Positions 34,758 through 44,213 of a DNA stretch of 64,000 nt are shown here, piece by piece (positions within the stretch are counted from its first letter, which is position 1; each line of letters starts with the position of its first letter). This DNA comes from Simplicispira sp. 125. Its GTDB lineage: Bacteria; Pseudomonadota; Gammaproteobacteria; Burkholderiales; Burkholderiaceae_C. The stretch is from assembly GCF_003096555.1 (NCBI RefSeq), contig NZ_QEKM01000001.1, positions 3,348,001-3,412,000 on the forward strand. The letters run 5' to 3'. The notes under the pieces were generated by a model. That model ran no database searches and was not told where the DNA came from. It saw only the letters and a program-made list of their open reading frames with translations. The translations under genes and the position numbers were made by a program.

Positions 34758-35579
34758 CTAGCCCCACCACTTTATGGTGTAGCCGCAGGCCTTCAACTCC
34801 TTCGACACTTCGGTCTTCCAACCGCCGAATTGGTCGAGTCCAACGTACACAACGCCACTGATGTCGTTGGGCGTTTCTATCTCGCCCTTGACCAGCGCGC
34901 ATACGTTTTCTCGACCAAGCTTCGCCATCAGGTACCCATGCTCGAACACAACATTCTGACGAGCTCGGTTCTTAGGAGGAATTTCTGATTCGTGAACGCC
35001 GCGCCCGTGGTCGCACGCGGTGTAGAGGACCAGGGCAAAGTCCGCATCATTGGTGTAGCGCTCAATCTTCTCAATGATCGTCATGCCTGAACTCGCCTGT
35101 TCATGCAGGATGATCGGCTCAAGCCCTAGGTCCGAAACGAAGCGTGCCACTTCCTGCTTTGCTTCGTTATCGCGGCCATGCACGATGAAGACTTTTCGCT
35201 TGTTCCGCGTGACGGGCGCGGCTACCGGTAAAGAACCTGGGGATCGCATGAACACTGGCGTAGCAGCGTGTTCGGGTGCTGCCGTCTGCTGTCCAAACTC
35301 CAAGGAGTCCAGCAAGGGGGTGAACTCTTTCGAAATGTACGTTCGCCGCTCTGCGTAGGTCTTGAATTTTGGCTGGATGAAATTCCAAAAAGAACTCAAG
35401 TCGCGATTTGTCCGGACAAATGGCGGAACCAAGTGTGCGGTATCAGACAAGGACAAAAGCTCCTGCCTGAGGGTGGCATATTCATTATTGTCCGCATTTC
35501 CGCCGGTAGCGTGGGAGCTCAGCAACGTGGCCAAATAATTGGCCTTCTCAAATGGGGTGTGCAGGAATTCTATGCTCAT
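34758..35579 (-). CDS. TIR-like nucleotide-binding protein (PF10137 type)
   Basis: A 273-residue protein. Residues 1-120 are a helical domain I do not recognise. Residues 128-273 form a PF10137 TIR-like domain: KVFIVHGRDNEAKQEVARFV, ILHEQASSGMTIIEKIE, DFALVLYTACDHG, then RQNVVFEHGYLMAKLGR with Glu213 in the position of the catalytic Glu of NAD-cleaving TIR proteins. The same domain serves as effector in Pycsar and CBASS Cap12, but no cyclase lies beside it here. Ligand or trigger is unknown; the N-terminal domain could be the sensor. An IS21 copy ends 20 bp upstream of the start, likely affecting its promoter. Confidence 0.8.
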   Translation of the reverse strand: MSIEFLHTPFEKANYLATLLSSHATGGNADNNEYATLRQELLSLSDTAHLVPPFVRTNRDLSSFWNFIQPKFKTYAERRTYISKEFTPLLDSLEFGQQTAAPEHAATPVFMRSPGSLPVAAPVTRNKRKVFIVHGRDNEAKQEVARFVSDLGLEPIILHEQASSGMTIIEKIERYTNDADFALVLYTACDHGRGVHESEIPPKNRARQNVVFEHGYLMAKLGRENVCALVKGEIETPNDISGVVYVGLDQFGGWKTEVSKELKACGYTIKWWG

Positions 35580-35706
35580 GGTTTATTGTCGCTGAGATTG
35601 TTGGCGCCACTTGAATTCTGACCCACCCTGCCGATCCAATATTGACCCAGGGCGGATTGCTGAATTTGGAATCAGCAACTGTGGATAAGTGTAGCCAGTA
35701 GCCCGT

Positions 35707-36534
35707 TTAGAACGGTTCGTCTGGCTCTGCTGATGCCGGTGCAGTTATGCTGCCTTTGCGTGCACTCTCTCTGGCCTTGATGCGTGACTTCGCCGCCAGG
35801 GTGCTGTGGCGGAAGCGGTGGGACTCATTTCCGGTCTCCACGATATGGCAGTGATGGGTCAAACGGTCCAGGAGCGCTGTGGTCATCTTGGCGTCCCCGA
35901 ACACCGCCGACCATTCCGAGAAGCTCAGGTTGGTCGTGATCACCACGCTGGTGTGCTCGTACAGCTTGGAGAGCAGATGGAACAGCAGGGCGCCACCGGC
36001 CTGGCTGAAGGGCAGGTACCCCAGCTCATCCAGAATCACCAGGTCCAGGCGCGACAGCGCCAGTGCGATGCGCCCAGCCTTGCCCTCGCGCTTCTCCTTC
36101 TCCAGTTCGTTGACCAGATCCACCGTGGAATAGAAGCGCACCCGCTTGCCCTTGGCTGCAATGCCCGCCACTCCGATGGCTGTGGCCAGGTGCGTCTTGC
36201 CCGTGCCCGGCCCACCAATGAGCACCACGTTCTGTGCCGTCTCGGTGAACTCCAGCGTACTCAGTTGCTTGACCAACTTGTGGTCTATCTTGGAGGCCTC
36301 GAAGTCAAAGCCTGCCAGGTCCCGGTGTAGCGGGAACTTGGCCGCCTTCATCTGGTGGCGCACCGAGGCAAAGGCCCGCTGTGCGTGCTCTGCCTGCAGC
36401 AGGTGCTCAATCAACCAGCGCGAGGTCTGTATGCCCACATCACTGCTTTGTCCCTCTGCAGTGGTCAACTCGACCCAGGCGCCGGCCATGCCGTTCAGGC
36501 GGAGTTCCTTGAATTGAGCAGCAATATCACGCAT
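35707..36534 (-). CDS. istB: IS21 helper ATPase IstB (copy 1)
   Basis: A 275-residue AAA+ protein with Walker [16 protein letters not shown] and Walker [18 protein letters not shown], close in type to DnaC. It assists IstA in target capture. The start overlaps the istA stop by 8 bp, as usual for the family. The protein is identical to copy 2 at 38387-39214. Confidence 0.95.
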   Translation of the reverse strand: MRDIAAQFKELRLNGMAGAWVELTTAEGQSSDVGIQTSRWLIEHLLQAEHAQRAFASVRHQMKAAKFPLHRDLAGFDFEASKIDHKLVKQLSTLEFTETAQNVVLIGGPGTGKTHLATAIGVAGIAAKGKRVRFYSTVDLVNELEKEKREGKAGRIALALSRLDLVILDELGYLPFSQAGGALLFHLLSKLYEHTSVVITTNLSFSEWSAVFGDAKMTTALLDRLTHHCHIVETGNESHRFRHSTLAAKSRIKARESARKGSITAPASAEPDEPF

Positions 36535-37985
36535 GGCTCACGCCCTCCATGGCGTCGCCACGCAGGCTGTCGTAGCGCCCGGTGTCGGCCAGTGGTGCCT
36601 CCTTGAGATCCAGGGTGCTCTCTATGTTGGGAGGAGGCTCTGGCGCATCAAGCCGAGCCAATACGTTGAGAACGTGCTCGGTGCTGAGCGCGCCCGATTC
36701 GATCACCAACTCCACCGCCACCAGCACCGCTTCCAGTCCGTGGCTGGACACGCAGTTGAGCACCTGCGCCATGGTCTTTTCACCGCCCTCATGGCGCATC
36801 AAGCCTTGTCGCAATCGCTGCAAAGGCGTCGGCATGTCTGCAAAGGGCGCGCCATTTCTCAGGGCACCAGACTTGCGCTGAATCAGCGCAATGTAGTGCT
36901 GCCAGTCGTAGCAGATGTGGCCCCGGTTGGGCAGCCTCTCGTGCCGTGCCACGATCATTTCGTCGCTGGCGATCTCCACCCGGCCGGGGTACAGCCGGGT
37001 GCTCACGCGCTGGCCTGCCAATTCGCACGGCACCGAGTAGCGGTTGCGCGCCACCGCCACCAGGCAAGTGCTCGACACCTTGGCTGAGCGCTCCACATAG
37101 CCATCAAAGGCTGTCGGCATGGGCATCAGTTCCGCGCGCTCCTGCTCCAGCATCTCGGCCACGCTGAACGCCTTGTACTCTGGGTGGCGCACCTCCTCCC
37201 ACAGACTGCGGCAGCGTGCGCCCAGCCAAACATTGAGCTCGGCAAAGCTGCCAAACTTCTGCTGCTGCGCCTCCAGCCAGATGCGCCTGCGGCTGTCCTG
37301 CACGTTCTTCTCCACCACGCCTTTCTCCCAGCCGCTGGCTACGTTGCAGAAGTCGGCATCGAATAGGTAATGTGCGCACATCACGGCAAAGCGTGCGTTG
37401 ACGATGCGGCCCTTGCCACCTTGTCCGCCTTTGCCGCGCGGGACCTTGTCCACGGCCGTCTTCATGTTGTCGTAAATACCCCGGCGAGCCACGCCACCGA
37501 GCGCCGCAAAGGAACGGGTGTGGGCGTCAAACAGCATCTCGTGACCCTGGCTGGGGTAGGCCACCAGCCAGAATGCGCGGCTGGCGCACAGCTTCATGTG
37601 CGACACCTGCATGCGGTGGTAGATACCGCCCACCACCAAGCCCTCTTCGCTCCAGTCGAACTGGAACGCCTCGCCCATCTCGAACTTCAGTGGCACGAAC
37701 GCCCGGGCGTCCTTGCCAGCGTCGACGCGCCAGGCCCGGATAAAGTCCGTGACGCGGGTGTACCCACCCTCATATCCGCTGGTCTTGATTTGCGCAAACA
37801 AGGCGCGTGCCGTGCGACGGTTCTGCTTGGGTCGATGCGCATCGGCCTTGAGCGACTGCTCCAGTTCGGCCACATACGCATTGAGCTTGTTGAAGCCCGC
37901 CGTGCGGCTGTAGACGGGCTCCTTCACCTCCTCTGGCTTCCTCAGCCAGCTTCGCACCGTGTTGCGCGATAGGCCCGTGCGCTTG
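36527..37985 (-). pseudogene. istA: IS21 transposase IstA (copy 1), N-terminal ~30 codons missing
   Basis: The frame begins at the junction with AKRTGLSRNTVRSWLRKPEEV, the second half of the HTH, then has the rve/DDE core (FQFDWSEEGLVVGG first Asp, GIYDNMKTAVDKV second Asp, EKGVVEKNVQDSRRR Glu) and the normal C-terminus. The true start codon and HTH first helix are missing, so transposition competence is doubtful. Confidence 0.88.
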
Positions 37986-37986
37986 G

Positions 37987-38394
37987 CTGCCCAACCGGGG
38001 CCACATCTGCTACGACTGGCAGCACTACATTGCGCTGATTCAGCGCAAGTCTGGTGCCCTGAGAAATGGCGCGCCCTTTGCAGACATGCCGACGCCTTTG
38101 CAGCGATTGCGACAAGGCTTGATGCGCCATGAGGGCGGTGAAAAGACCATGGCGCAGGTGCTCAACTGCGTGTCCAGCCACGGACTGGAAGCGGTGCTGG
38201 TGGCGGTGGAGTTGGTGATCGAATCGGGCGCGCTCAGCACCGAGCACGTTCTCAACGTATTGGCTCGGCTTGATGCGCCAGAGCCTCCTCCCAACATAGA
38301 GAGCACCCTGGATCTCAAGGAGGCACCACTGGCCGACACCGGGCGCTACGACAGCCTGCGTGGCGACGCCATGGAGGGCGTGAGCCATGCGTGA
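37987..38394 (+). pseudogene. istA: istA 3' fragment (copy 2)
   Basis: 136 codons from LPNRGHICYDWQHYIALIQ to the normal IstA end ([10 protein letters not shown]). The catalytic core is missing. It has no start of its own; an internal ATG at 38086 would give 102 residues. Confidence 0.9.
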
Positions 38395-39214
38395 TATTGC
38401 TGCTCAATTCAAGGAACTCCGCCTGAACGGCATGGCCGGCGCCTGGGTCGAGTTGACCACTGCAGAGGGACAAAGCAGTGATGTGGGCATACAGACCTCG
38501 CGCTGGTTGATTGAGCACCTGCTGCAGGCAGAGCACGCACAGCGGGCCTTTGCCTCGGTGCGCCACCAGATGAAGGCGGCCAAGTTCCCGCTACACCGGG
38601 ACCTGGCAGGCTTTGACTTCGAGGCCTCCAAGATAGACCACAAGTTGGTCAAGCAACTGAGTACGCTGGAGTTCACCGAGACGGCACAGAACGTGGTGCT
38701 CATTGGTGGGCCGGGCACGGGCAAGACGCACCTGGCCACAGCCATCGGAGTGGCGGGCATTGCAGCCAAGGGCAAGCGGGTGCGCTTCTATTCCACGGTG
38801 GATCTGGTCAACGAACTGGAGAAGGAGAAGCGCGAGGGCAAGGCTGGGCGCATCGCACTGGCGCTGTCGCGCCTGGACCTGGTGATTCTGGATGAGCTGG
38901 GGTACCTGCCCTTCAGCCAGGCCGGTGGCGCCCTGCTGTTCCATCTGCTCTCCAAGCTGTACGAGCACACCAGCGTGGTGATCACGACCAACCTGAGCTT
39001 CTCGGAATGGTCGGCGGTGTTCGGGGACGCCAAGATGACCACAGCGCTCCTGGACCGTTTGACCCATCACTGCCATATCGTGGAGACCGGAAATGAGTCC
39101 CACCGCTTCCGCCACAGCACCCTGGCGGCGAAGTCACGCATCAAGGCCAGAGAGAGTGCACGCAAAGGCAGCATAACTGCACCGGCATCAGCAGAGCCAG
39201 ACGAACCGTTCTAA
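38387..39214 (+). CDS. istB: IS21 helper ATPase IstB (copy 2)
   Basis: A full-length 275-residue IstB identical in translation to copy 1, with the same Walker A and B motifs and an 8-bp overlap with the istA fragment. Without an intact istA in its element it has no known role, though it could act in trans. Confidence 0.95.
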   Translation: MRDIAAQFKELRLNGMAGAWVELTTAEGQSSDVGIQTSRWLIEHLLQAEHAQRAFASVRHQMKAAKFPLHRDLAGFDFEASKIDHKLVKQLSTLEFTETAQNVVLIGGPGTGKTHLATAIGVAGIAAKGKRVRFYSTVDLVNELEKEKREGKAGRIALALSRLDLVILDELGYLPFSQAGGALLFHLLSKLYEHTSVVITTNLSFSEWSAVFGDAKMTTALLDRLTHHCHIVETGNESHRFRHSTLAAKSRIKARESARKGSITAPASAEPDEPF

Positions 39215-39325
39215 ACGGGCTACTGGCTACACTTATCCACAGTTGCTGATTCCAAATTCAGCAATCCGCCCTGGGTCAATATTGGATCGGCAGGGTGGGT
39301 CAGAATTCAAGTGGCGCCAACAGGC

Positions 39326-39463
39326 TGGCCTCAGTCCTGTCGCCAAAACCTGGTCGCATGCGATGGAACTATGGGCTTGTCAAACCCCGAAGTACAACGC
39401 GAACTCAAAGAGAAATTGCACAGCTGCTTTATGAATTTCTCAGCCAAACCTCGTAGTTGCTAG
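39326..39463 (+). pseudogene. C-terminal fragment of a HAD-like gene
   Basis: 46 codons ending WPQSCRQNLVACDGTMGLS...ELKEKLHSC. They align with the end of the broken HAD gene at 10091-10670 (HLIACDGTKGLSDPSVQCELEEQL). The fragment starts 4 bp after the IS21 end, so the IS or its rearrangement removed the rest. Confidence 0.7.
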
Positions 39464-39498
39464 AGGCAAGCAGTTGGCGAAGTGACGGCAGCCCGGGC

Positions 39499-39605
39499 GT
39501 GTCCGAATTTTTGTGTAAACGGTTCGGACTTCAGTTGATGGAGATGCGGTCTCCGAACTGAATGGTAAATCGGGTCAGGGCAGCTTTCCAATCCCGGATG
39601 GGCAT
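39499..39605 (-). pseudogene. IS256-family remnant: terminal repeat and transposase C-terminus
   Basis: GTCCGAATTTTTGTGTAAAC at 39501 looks like an IS256-type terminal repeat. Reading inward on the minus strand comes I-R-D-W-K-A-A-L-T-R-F-T-I-Q-F-G-D-R-like, the usual last residues of IS256 transposases, with stop at 39531. Everything further inside is lost beyond 39606. Confidence 0.6.
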
Positions 39606-39606
39606 G

Positions 39607-39630
39607 GTGAACCGCCCCGGGGCGGTTCAC
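39607..39630. repeat. Perfect 24-bp palindrome
   Basis: GTGAACCGCCCC followed directly by its exact reverse complement, at the edge of the IS256 remnant. The remaining 200 bp up to 39839 show no gene or clear signal. Confidence 0.8.
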
Positions 39631-39839
39631 ACCCACCGGGCTACTCATAACGGCGCACTGTGCATAACGACTCAAAACGGTCGCTCAAACGAATAAAAAT
39701 TCAGGGGACTTCTCGGTCAGATTTCCGCAGATTGCCGCCGAAACACCGTTGCACCTGCCAATGGGCTTCGGTTCGAGGCTCGACGGCGTCTAGATCAACC
39801 GGGTCGATTCACCATAGAGCGTAGGGCGGCACTTCAATG

Positions 39840-40892
39840 TCAATATCTTGTTGAGTGCCACGCGACCCCGTTTTCGTCCATCGTGACTTCTATGGTGGCC
39901 TGTGCGATGAGAAAGTTTATGCAAGCAACTGCCTCACCTGTTGCCAGGCTCAGTTGCTGCGCATCCTGTTCTCCGATGGAGCGATGAAAGAGTGCAGCGA
40001 ACGTATCGATGATCCGTTGAGGCCCGGTAGTCAATGTCTGACGTAACCGATTCAGTGCACTATTTTGGCCTGACCTGAGCGAGTCAAGGCGTTCATGCAG
40101 TCCATAAAAGGGCTCGTTGTGAGAGGGGAGTACCAACACATCGTTGGGAACATCCCTCATTAGTTTGTCGAGCCCTTCGTACCACTCCTTCAGCGGATTG
40201 GCCTGTGGCTCGCTGGCGAACACCGAAACATTCGACGAAATCTTCGGTAGCACCTGGTCGCCGGAGATCAGCAGTTTCAAGTCGGGGCAGTACAGAGAGG
40301 CATGTTCTGGTGAGTGGCCGCCGGTGGTGATGATCCGCCAGCCATATTTACCCAACTGGACGTGGTCGCCGTCCTGCAACCGTCGGTAGCTGTCAGGCAG
40401 AGCGTGGATATGTTTACCAAAGCTGCCGAAGCGACTGCGGTAGCTTTCAATGGCTGCCTCCGACCAGCCGGCGCATCTATTGAAGAGCACGCCGTCGGGC
40501 GGGGCTTCGCGGTTCGTGTCGGCATGCATCACGCGGCAGGTCAGGTACTCCAGCCGGCTCATGTGCAGCGGCACACCAAAGCGACGCGTGAACCAACCAG
40601 CCAAGCCGATGTGGTCTGGGTGCATGTGTGTGGCGAAAACGCCTTGGAGTGGCCGTGCCAGCGGCCCGTGCGCCATGAGGGCCAGCCAGTCGGCCACGGT
40701 GTCGGGGTTATTCAGGCCGGTATCTACCAGCACCCAGCCATCATGGGTATCTATGGCCCATACATTGATGTGGTCGAGTCGGAATGGCATCGACAGTCGG
40801 ATCCAGCGTACGCCCGGGGCGATCTCGACCCAGTGTCGTGACGATGGTGGCTTGAATGGATAAATAAGTGGATTGGCTGCGAGTTCAATCAT
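39840..40892 (-). CDS. MBL-fold metallo-hydrolase
   Basis: A 350-residue metallo-beta-lactamase-fold protein. Metal ligands are visible in ATHMHPDHIG (HxHxDH), GGHSPEH, ISGDQVLP (Asp) and LPSHNEPF. The C-terminal part has the helical extension seen in LACTB2-like and thioesterase-like members. It is the last of three minus-strand genes with a CoA ligase-like gene and a hydratase. It could hydrolyse a CoA thioester or lactone of the pathway; this is inference. Confidence 0.85.
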   Translation of the reverse strand: MIELAANPLIYPFKPPSSRHWVEIAPGVRWIRLSMPFRLDHINVWAIDTHDGWVLVDTGLNNPDTVADWLALMAHGPLARPLQGVFATHMHPDHIGLAGWFTRRFGVPLHMSRLEYLTCRVMHADTNREAPPDGVLFNRCAGWSEAAIESYRSRFGSFGKHIHALPDSYRRLQDGDHVQLGKYGWRIITTGGHSPEHASLYCPDLKLLISGDQVLPKISSNVSVFASEPQANPLKEWYEGLDKLMRDVPNDVLVLPSHNEPFYGLHERLDSLRSGQNSALNRLRQTLTTGPQRIIDTFAALFHRSIGEQDAQQLSLATGEAVACINFLIAQATIEVTMDENGVAWHSTRY

Positions 40893-40961
40893 TGCTATCG
40901 TTTCATGAGGTAAGCGACGGTATAGCCACTAGGTGCATCAGACCAATGGCTTTTTAGAATT

Positions 40962-42185
40962 TCACTGCTTGTTGTCAACCAGCAAGGGTGCGTCAATGGG
41001 CATATCTTCTTGGATTACCCACTCGACTGAGTCGAGCCTCAGGCGGGTCAATTGCCTGAACACTTCGATCAAATCGCTTTGCGTGGCGTAGTGAGAAGCC
41101 CCTGGCGTTAGCACCGCGCGCAAGGTTGCAGTTTCCCGATGCTGCTTTTTTTCAACGATGATCTGGGCACGTTCTATAGCCGGGATCCGGATGATCAGCT
41201 CTTCCACGTTGCGTGGATAGATGAAAATTTCGCGTACTTTGACACCTTGGCCCACTCGGCCTTGCAACAAACTGATTCGTTCGACGAGACCATCCGGGGA
41301 ATGGGCCAGCGCTTGCGCCACATCGCCTGTGCCAAAGCGGACCAGAGGCCAACCGCTGTCCAGCGTGGTGACCACTATCTGGCCGGGTTCGCCCGGCGGA
41401 AGGGGTGCGCCGGTGTGCGGGTCGCAGATCTGGACGAGCCGGTCAGGCTGGACCGTGTAGCCCAGTTGTCCTAGTTCCTCGTAAGCAATCAGCCCGAAGT
41501 CGCCGGTGGCATAAGCCGAGAACGTGCGGATTGCGTATTTCTGCTCCAATGCGCGGCGCTTGCCCATCCAGTCACCCAGTTCGCCGCCCAGCATTGCGGA
41601 GCGGACCTTCCATTGAGAAGGCAGGTCGTAGCCCATGCGCTCAAGCGTTTCGACCAAGGTCACGAAGAAGGAGGTGGAGGAGCAAATGCAGGTGATGCCC
41701 AGTTCCATGATGAGCTGCGCTTGTTGCTCGGCGCCGCCGGGCCCGCAGGGAATGAGCGTCGCCCCGGTGGCAGCAATGCCCGCATCTAGCAATAGGCCGG
41801 CTGGAACAAGATGGTAGGACCAGGTGTTGAGTACACGGTCACCGGGGCCGATTCCCGCCTGCCTGAACACATGCGAGAAGCCCTTGCCAGTGTCTTCGTC
41901 GAAAGAATGGGGTTCATAGACGGGGCCTGGGGAGACATAAATGCGGCGGATAGATGTGTCGTCGGCAGCGAGAAACCCACCGAATGGCGGTGACTGGCGC
42001 TGCTTATCAAGCAGTGAATCCTTACTTGTGACGGCGAGCCGTGCAAGGTCGGCAGGGCCTTGGAGATCCTGCGGCGTCATCATTGCAAGCTGATAGACCG
42101 CGCGGATGGCCGGGGCGCGGTCGTAGGCGAATTGCTGCGAAGCACGCAGTAGTCTGAATCGATCGGTGGTGGGTAACGTATGCAT
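40962..42185 (-). CDS. Phenylacetate-CoA ligase-like AMP-forming enzyme (PaaK-type)
   Basis: A 407-residue ANL-superfamily protein with PaaK features: FGTGDVAQAL, GRVGQGVKVREIFIYPRNVEELI and a compact C-terminal domain. The usual SSGTTG P-loop is replaced by RIYVSPGPVYEP, a variant I know from a PaaK-like subfamily, so substrate or mechanism may differ from true PaaK. It lies 12 bp downstream of the enoyl-CoA hydratase gene. It probably makes or handles an aryl- or alkyl-acyl-CoA. Confidence 0.8.
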   Translation of the reverse strand: MHTLPTTDRFRLLRASQQFAYDRAPAIRAVYQLAMMTPQDLQGPADLARLAVTSKDSLLDKQRQSPPFGGFLAADDTSIRRIYVSPGPVYEPHSFDEDTGKGFSHVFRQAGIGPGDRVLNTWSYHLVPAGLLLDAGIAATGATLIPCGPGGAEQQAQLIMELGITCICSSTSFFVTLVETLERMGYDLPSQWKVRSAMLGGELGDWMGKRRALEQKYAIRTFSAYATGDFGLIAYEELGQLGYTVQPDRLVQICDPHTGAPLPPGEPGQIVVTTLDSGWPLVRFGTGDVAQALAHSPDGLVERISLLQGRVGQGVKVREIFIYPRNVEELIIRIPAIERAQIIVEKKQHRETATLRAVLTPGASHYATQSDLIEVFRQLTRLRLDSVEWVIQEDMPIDAPLLVDNKQ

Positions 42186-42197
42186 GGCGTTGCCGTC

Positions 42198-42980
42198 CTA
42201 GTGGCCCGTGAAGCGCGGGGTGCGTTTTTCGTTGAATGCGGCCAGGCCTTCGTGGAGATCGGCGCTGTGGGAATGCACTTCAGAGGCCAGAAGCTCCAAT
42301 CGCAGGGCGGTGTCTAGAGGCTGTTGCAAACCATCGTCGACCAGCGTTTTCATGCGGCGCAGGCCAAGGGGGCTCTTCGTGGCAATTTTGTCGGCCACGG
42401 CTTGTGCAACGCTTTCGAGCTGGTCGTCGTCCACCACTTGGTTGACGAGGCCCGCTTCCACAAGATCTGCCGCGTCCACGAAGTCACCCGTGAAGAGAAG
42501 GTACTTGGCGCGTGTGGGGCCAATGACCCGCGGCAGGCGCACCGACCCCCCCCCTCCGGGGATCAGGCCGTAGTTGGCATGTGCGTCGCCAATTTTGGCG
42601 CTCCTTGCCGCCAGCACTAGATCACAGCACAGCACCAGTTCGAGCCCGCCCGCCAGAGTTATGCCGTTCAGGGCGGCGATCACGGGTTTTGGAAAGCGGT
42701 CAATCCGGTTCATGGTGGACAGTACGCTGTCCAGAAAGCCACTGGTGCCACTTTCGCCCGCTTGCGTCTTGACGTACTTGAGGTCGGCGCCCGCGCAGAA
42801 GGCCCGTCCAGTGCCCGTCAATACGACGGATATCACGTCTCCGCGGCTCTGTGCTTCGTTGAGTGCGTGGTCTATTCCCCGAAGCACCGCCGGGGTCAGC
42901 GAGTTCATTGCATCAGGTCGGTTCAGGCGAATCCACATGGTGCCTTTTCGTACGTCTGTAATCACAACCGGTGTCGACAT
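42198..42980 (-). CDS. Enoyl-CoA hydratase/isomerase
   Basis: A 260-residue crotonase-fold enzyme. The oxyanion-hole motif GRAFCAGADLK and ALNGITLAGGLELVLCCDLVLAA with the glutamate-bearing AHANYGLIPGGGGSVRLPRVIG region are present. The start at 42980 has AAGGAA 6 bp upstream and is preferred over 43010. It leads the minus-strand trio and faces caiB-like gene 43118 across a shared promoter region with an operator-like site. It would hydrate the enoyl-CoA made by the acyl-CoA dehydrogenase at 53369. Confidence 0.9.
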   Translation of the reverse strand: MSTPVVITDVRKGTMWIRLNRPDAMNSLTPAVLRGIDHALNEAQSRGDVISVVLTGTGRAFCAGADLKYVKTQAGESGTSGFLDSVLSTMNRIDRFPKPVIAALNGITLAGGLELVLCCDLVLAARSAKIGDAHANYGLIPGGGGSVRLPRVIGPTRAKYLLFTGDFVDAADLVEAGLVNQVVDDDQLESVAQAVADKIATKSPLGLRRMKTLVDDGLQQPLDTALRLELLASEVHSHSADLHEGLAAFNEKRTPRFTGH

Positions 42981-43076
42981 CAGGGGTTCCTTGCTGGCTT
43001 GCGTGTTCATGGATCGATTCTGCTTTTGCCTCTGTTTTGAGGGACATGGGGTTTTCCATTACCCATAAGTTAAAAA

Positions 43077-43094
43077 TTCTACCCTAAAGTAAAA
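43077..43094. promoter_or_regulatory. Putative TetR operator, divergent promoter
   Basis: TTCTACCCTAAAGTAAAA matches the perfect palindrome at 44214-44231 at 14 of 18 positions. It lies in the divergent gap between the hydratase and CoA-transferase genes, 24 bp upstream of the latter. Confidence 0.55.
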
Positions 43095-43117
43095 CAATTA
43101 AACAAATGGAGTTCTTC

Positions 43118-44167
43118 ATGCGAAGTAAGAGCAGCCCGCTCATGTTCCCGCTATCGGGTATCAAGATCGTCGAGTTCGAGGGGATCGGCCCAGGGCCCTT
43201 AGCTGGGTTCATGTTGATGCAGATGGGCGCTGACGTTACTGTGGTCGGGCGGCCAGGTGCGAGCGCATTGCCTGATGAGCTCACTCCGAAGGACGGGGCG
43301 CTCTTGTCGCGCGGCAAACGACGCGTCACATTGAATCTCAAGAACGACGAGGACAAGGCGCGGGCGCTGGACATGGTCGCGCAAAGCGACGGGTTGATTG
43401 AGGGCAACCGCCCGGGTGTGATGGAGCGCCTGGGTTTGGGTCCCGATGTATGTGGTGAATACAACCCGCGGCTTGTGTATGGGCGCATGACGGGCTGGGG
43501 GCAGGATGGGCCGCTGGCTCAGGCCGCCGGGCACGACATGAACTATGTCGCTCTCACTGGGCTCATGTCGATCACCGAGCAACCGGGACACCCTCCCATG
43601 CTTCCACCCACAGTGGTTGGGGATGCTGCCGGCGCCCTCGGGTTTGCATTTGGCATGGTGTCGGCGTTGCTAGGCGCGCGGGATAAGGGCCAGGGCTGCG
43701 TGGTTGACGGCGCCATCATTGATGTGTTGGCAATGCTGTCGCCGCTCGTGCAACTGATTCGTCAAGGTGGCGGATTGGAAGGCAGCGAACCCAGTGTCTT
43801 CCATGACTCACCCTTCTACGACCGCTATCTGTGCAGCGATGGGCGATACATCACGGTCGGTGCAATCGAGCCACAGTTCTATGCATTGCTGTTGACGCAA
43901 TTGCAGCTGACGGATGTCGACCCCGCACGGCAAATGGACAAGACTTTGTGGCCGTCTCTCAAGGCGCGGATTGCGCAGCGCTTTGCTTCCCAACCTAGTA
44001 CGTACTGGAATGCACTGATGGAAGGCACTGACAGTTGCTTTGCGCCGGTGCTCACCATGGCCGAAGCCGCCGCTCATCCCCACAACGTGGCTCGTGGTTT
44101 GTACAGCGTGACTGAGCAGGGCGATATTGAGACTGCGCGGGGCATGCGATTCCTGCCGCTTTGCTGA
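43118..44167 (+). CDS. CaiB/BaiF-family protein, alpha-methylacyl-CoA racemase-like
   Basis: A 349-residue family III CoA-transferase fold protein. MFPLSGIKIVEFEGIGPGPLAGFMLMQMGADV is the typical start and EGNRPGVMERLGLGPDV the racemase (AMACR) motif; RMTGWGQDGPLAQAAGHDMNY also fits. The ATG at 43118 has GGAG 7-8 bp upstream, better than the ATG at 43106. It would invert 2-methylacyl-CoA stereochemistry so that branched chains can enter beta-oxidation. That the group is racemase rather than transferase rests on these motifs. Confidence 0.87.
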   Translation: MRSKSSPLMFPLSGIKIVEFEGIGPGPLAGFMLMQMGADVTVVGRPGASALPDELTPKDGALLSRGKRRVTLNLKNDEDKARALDMVAQSDGLIEGNRPGVMERLGLGPDVCGEYNPRLVYGRMTGWGQDGPLAQAAGHDMNYVALTGLMSITEQPGHPPMLPPTVVGDAAGALGFAFGMVSALLGARDKGQGCVVDGAIIDVLAMLSPLVQLIRQGGGLEGSEPSVFHDSPFYDRYLCSDGRYITVGAIEPQFYALLLTQLQLTDVDPARQMDKTLWPSLKARIAQRFASQPSTYWNALMEGTDSCFAPVLTMAEAAAHPHNVARGLYSVTEQGDIETARGMRFLPLC

Positions 44168-44213
44168 GCCGCGAATGTGATACCAAGGGTAATCCCTGGC
44201 AAGCAGTTGAGAA

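Larger units (their letters stand above)
35599..37985 (-). mobile_element. IS21-family element, copy 1 (5' end of istA missing)
   Basis: The right-hand IS end (TGTTGGCGCCACTTGAATTC) is at 35599, followed inward by istB and istA on the minus strand. The other IS end is missing: istA is cut within its HTH region at about 37985, where an inverted partial second copy begins. Confidence 0.88.
37985..39322 (+). mobile_element. IS21-family element, copy 2 (inverted, 3' part only)
   Basis: Sequence 37985-39322 is the inverted duplicate of about 35599-36936: the 3' third of istA, all of istB and the IS end at 39322. It is joined head to head to copy 1 at GGCTGCCC, which is shared by both sides. By translation the arms are identical. 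Confidence 0.9.

Noticed and set aside
34573..34761. tRNA or tmRNA remnant before the terminator
   Set aside because: No cloverleaf or CCA-type end could be drawn; the stem plus T-run is enough to explain it as a terminator.
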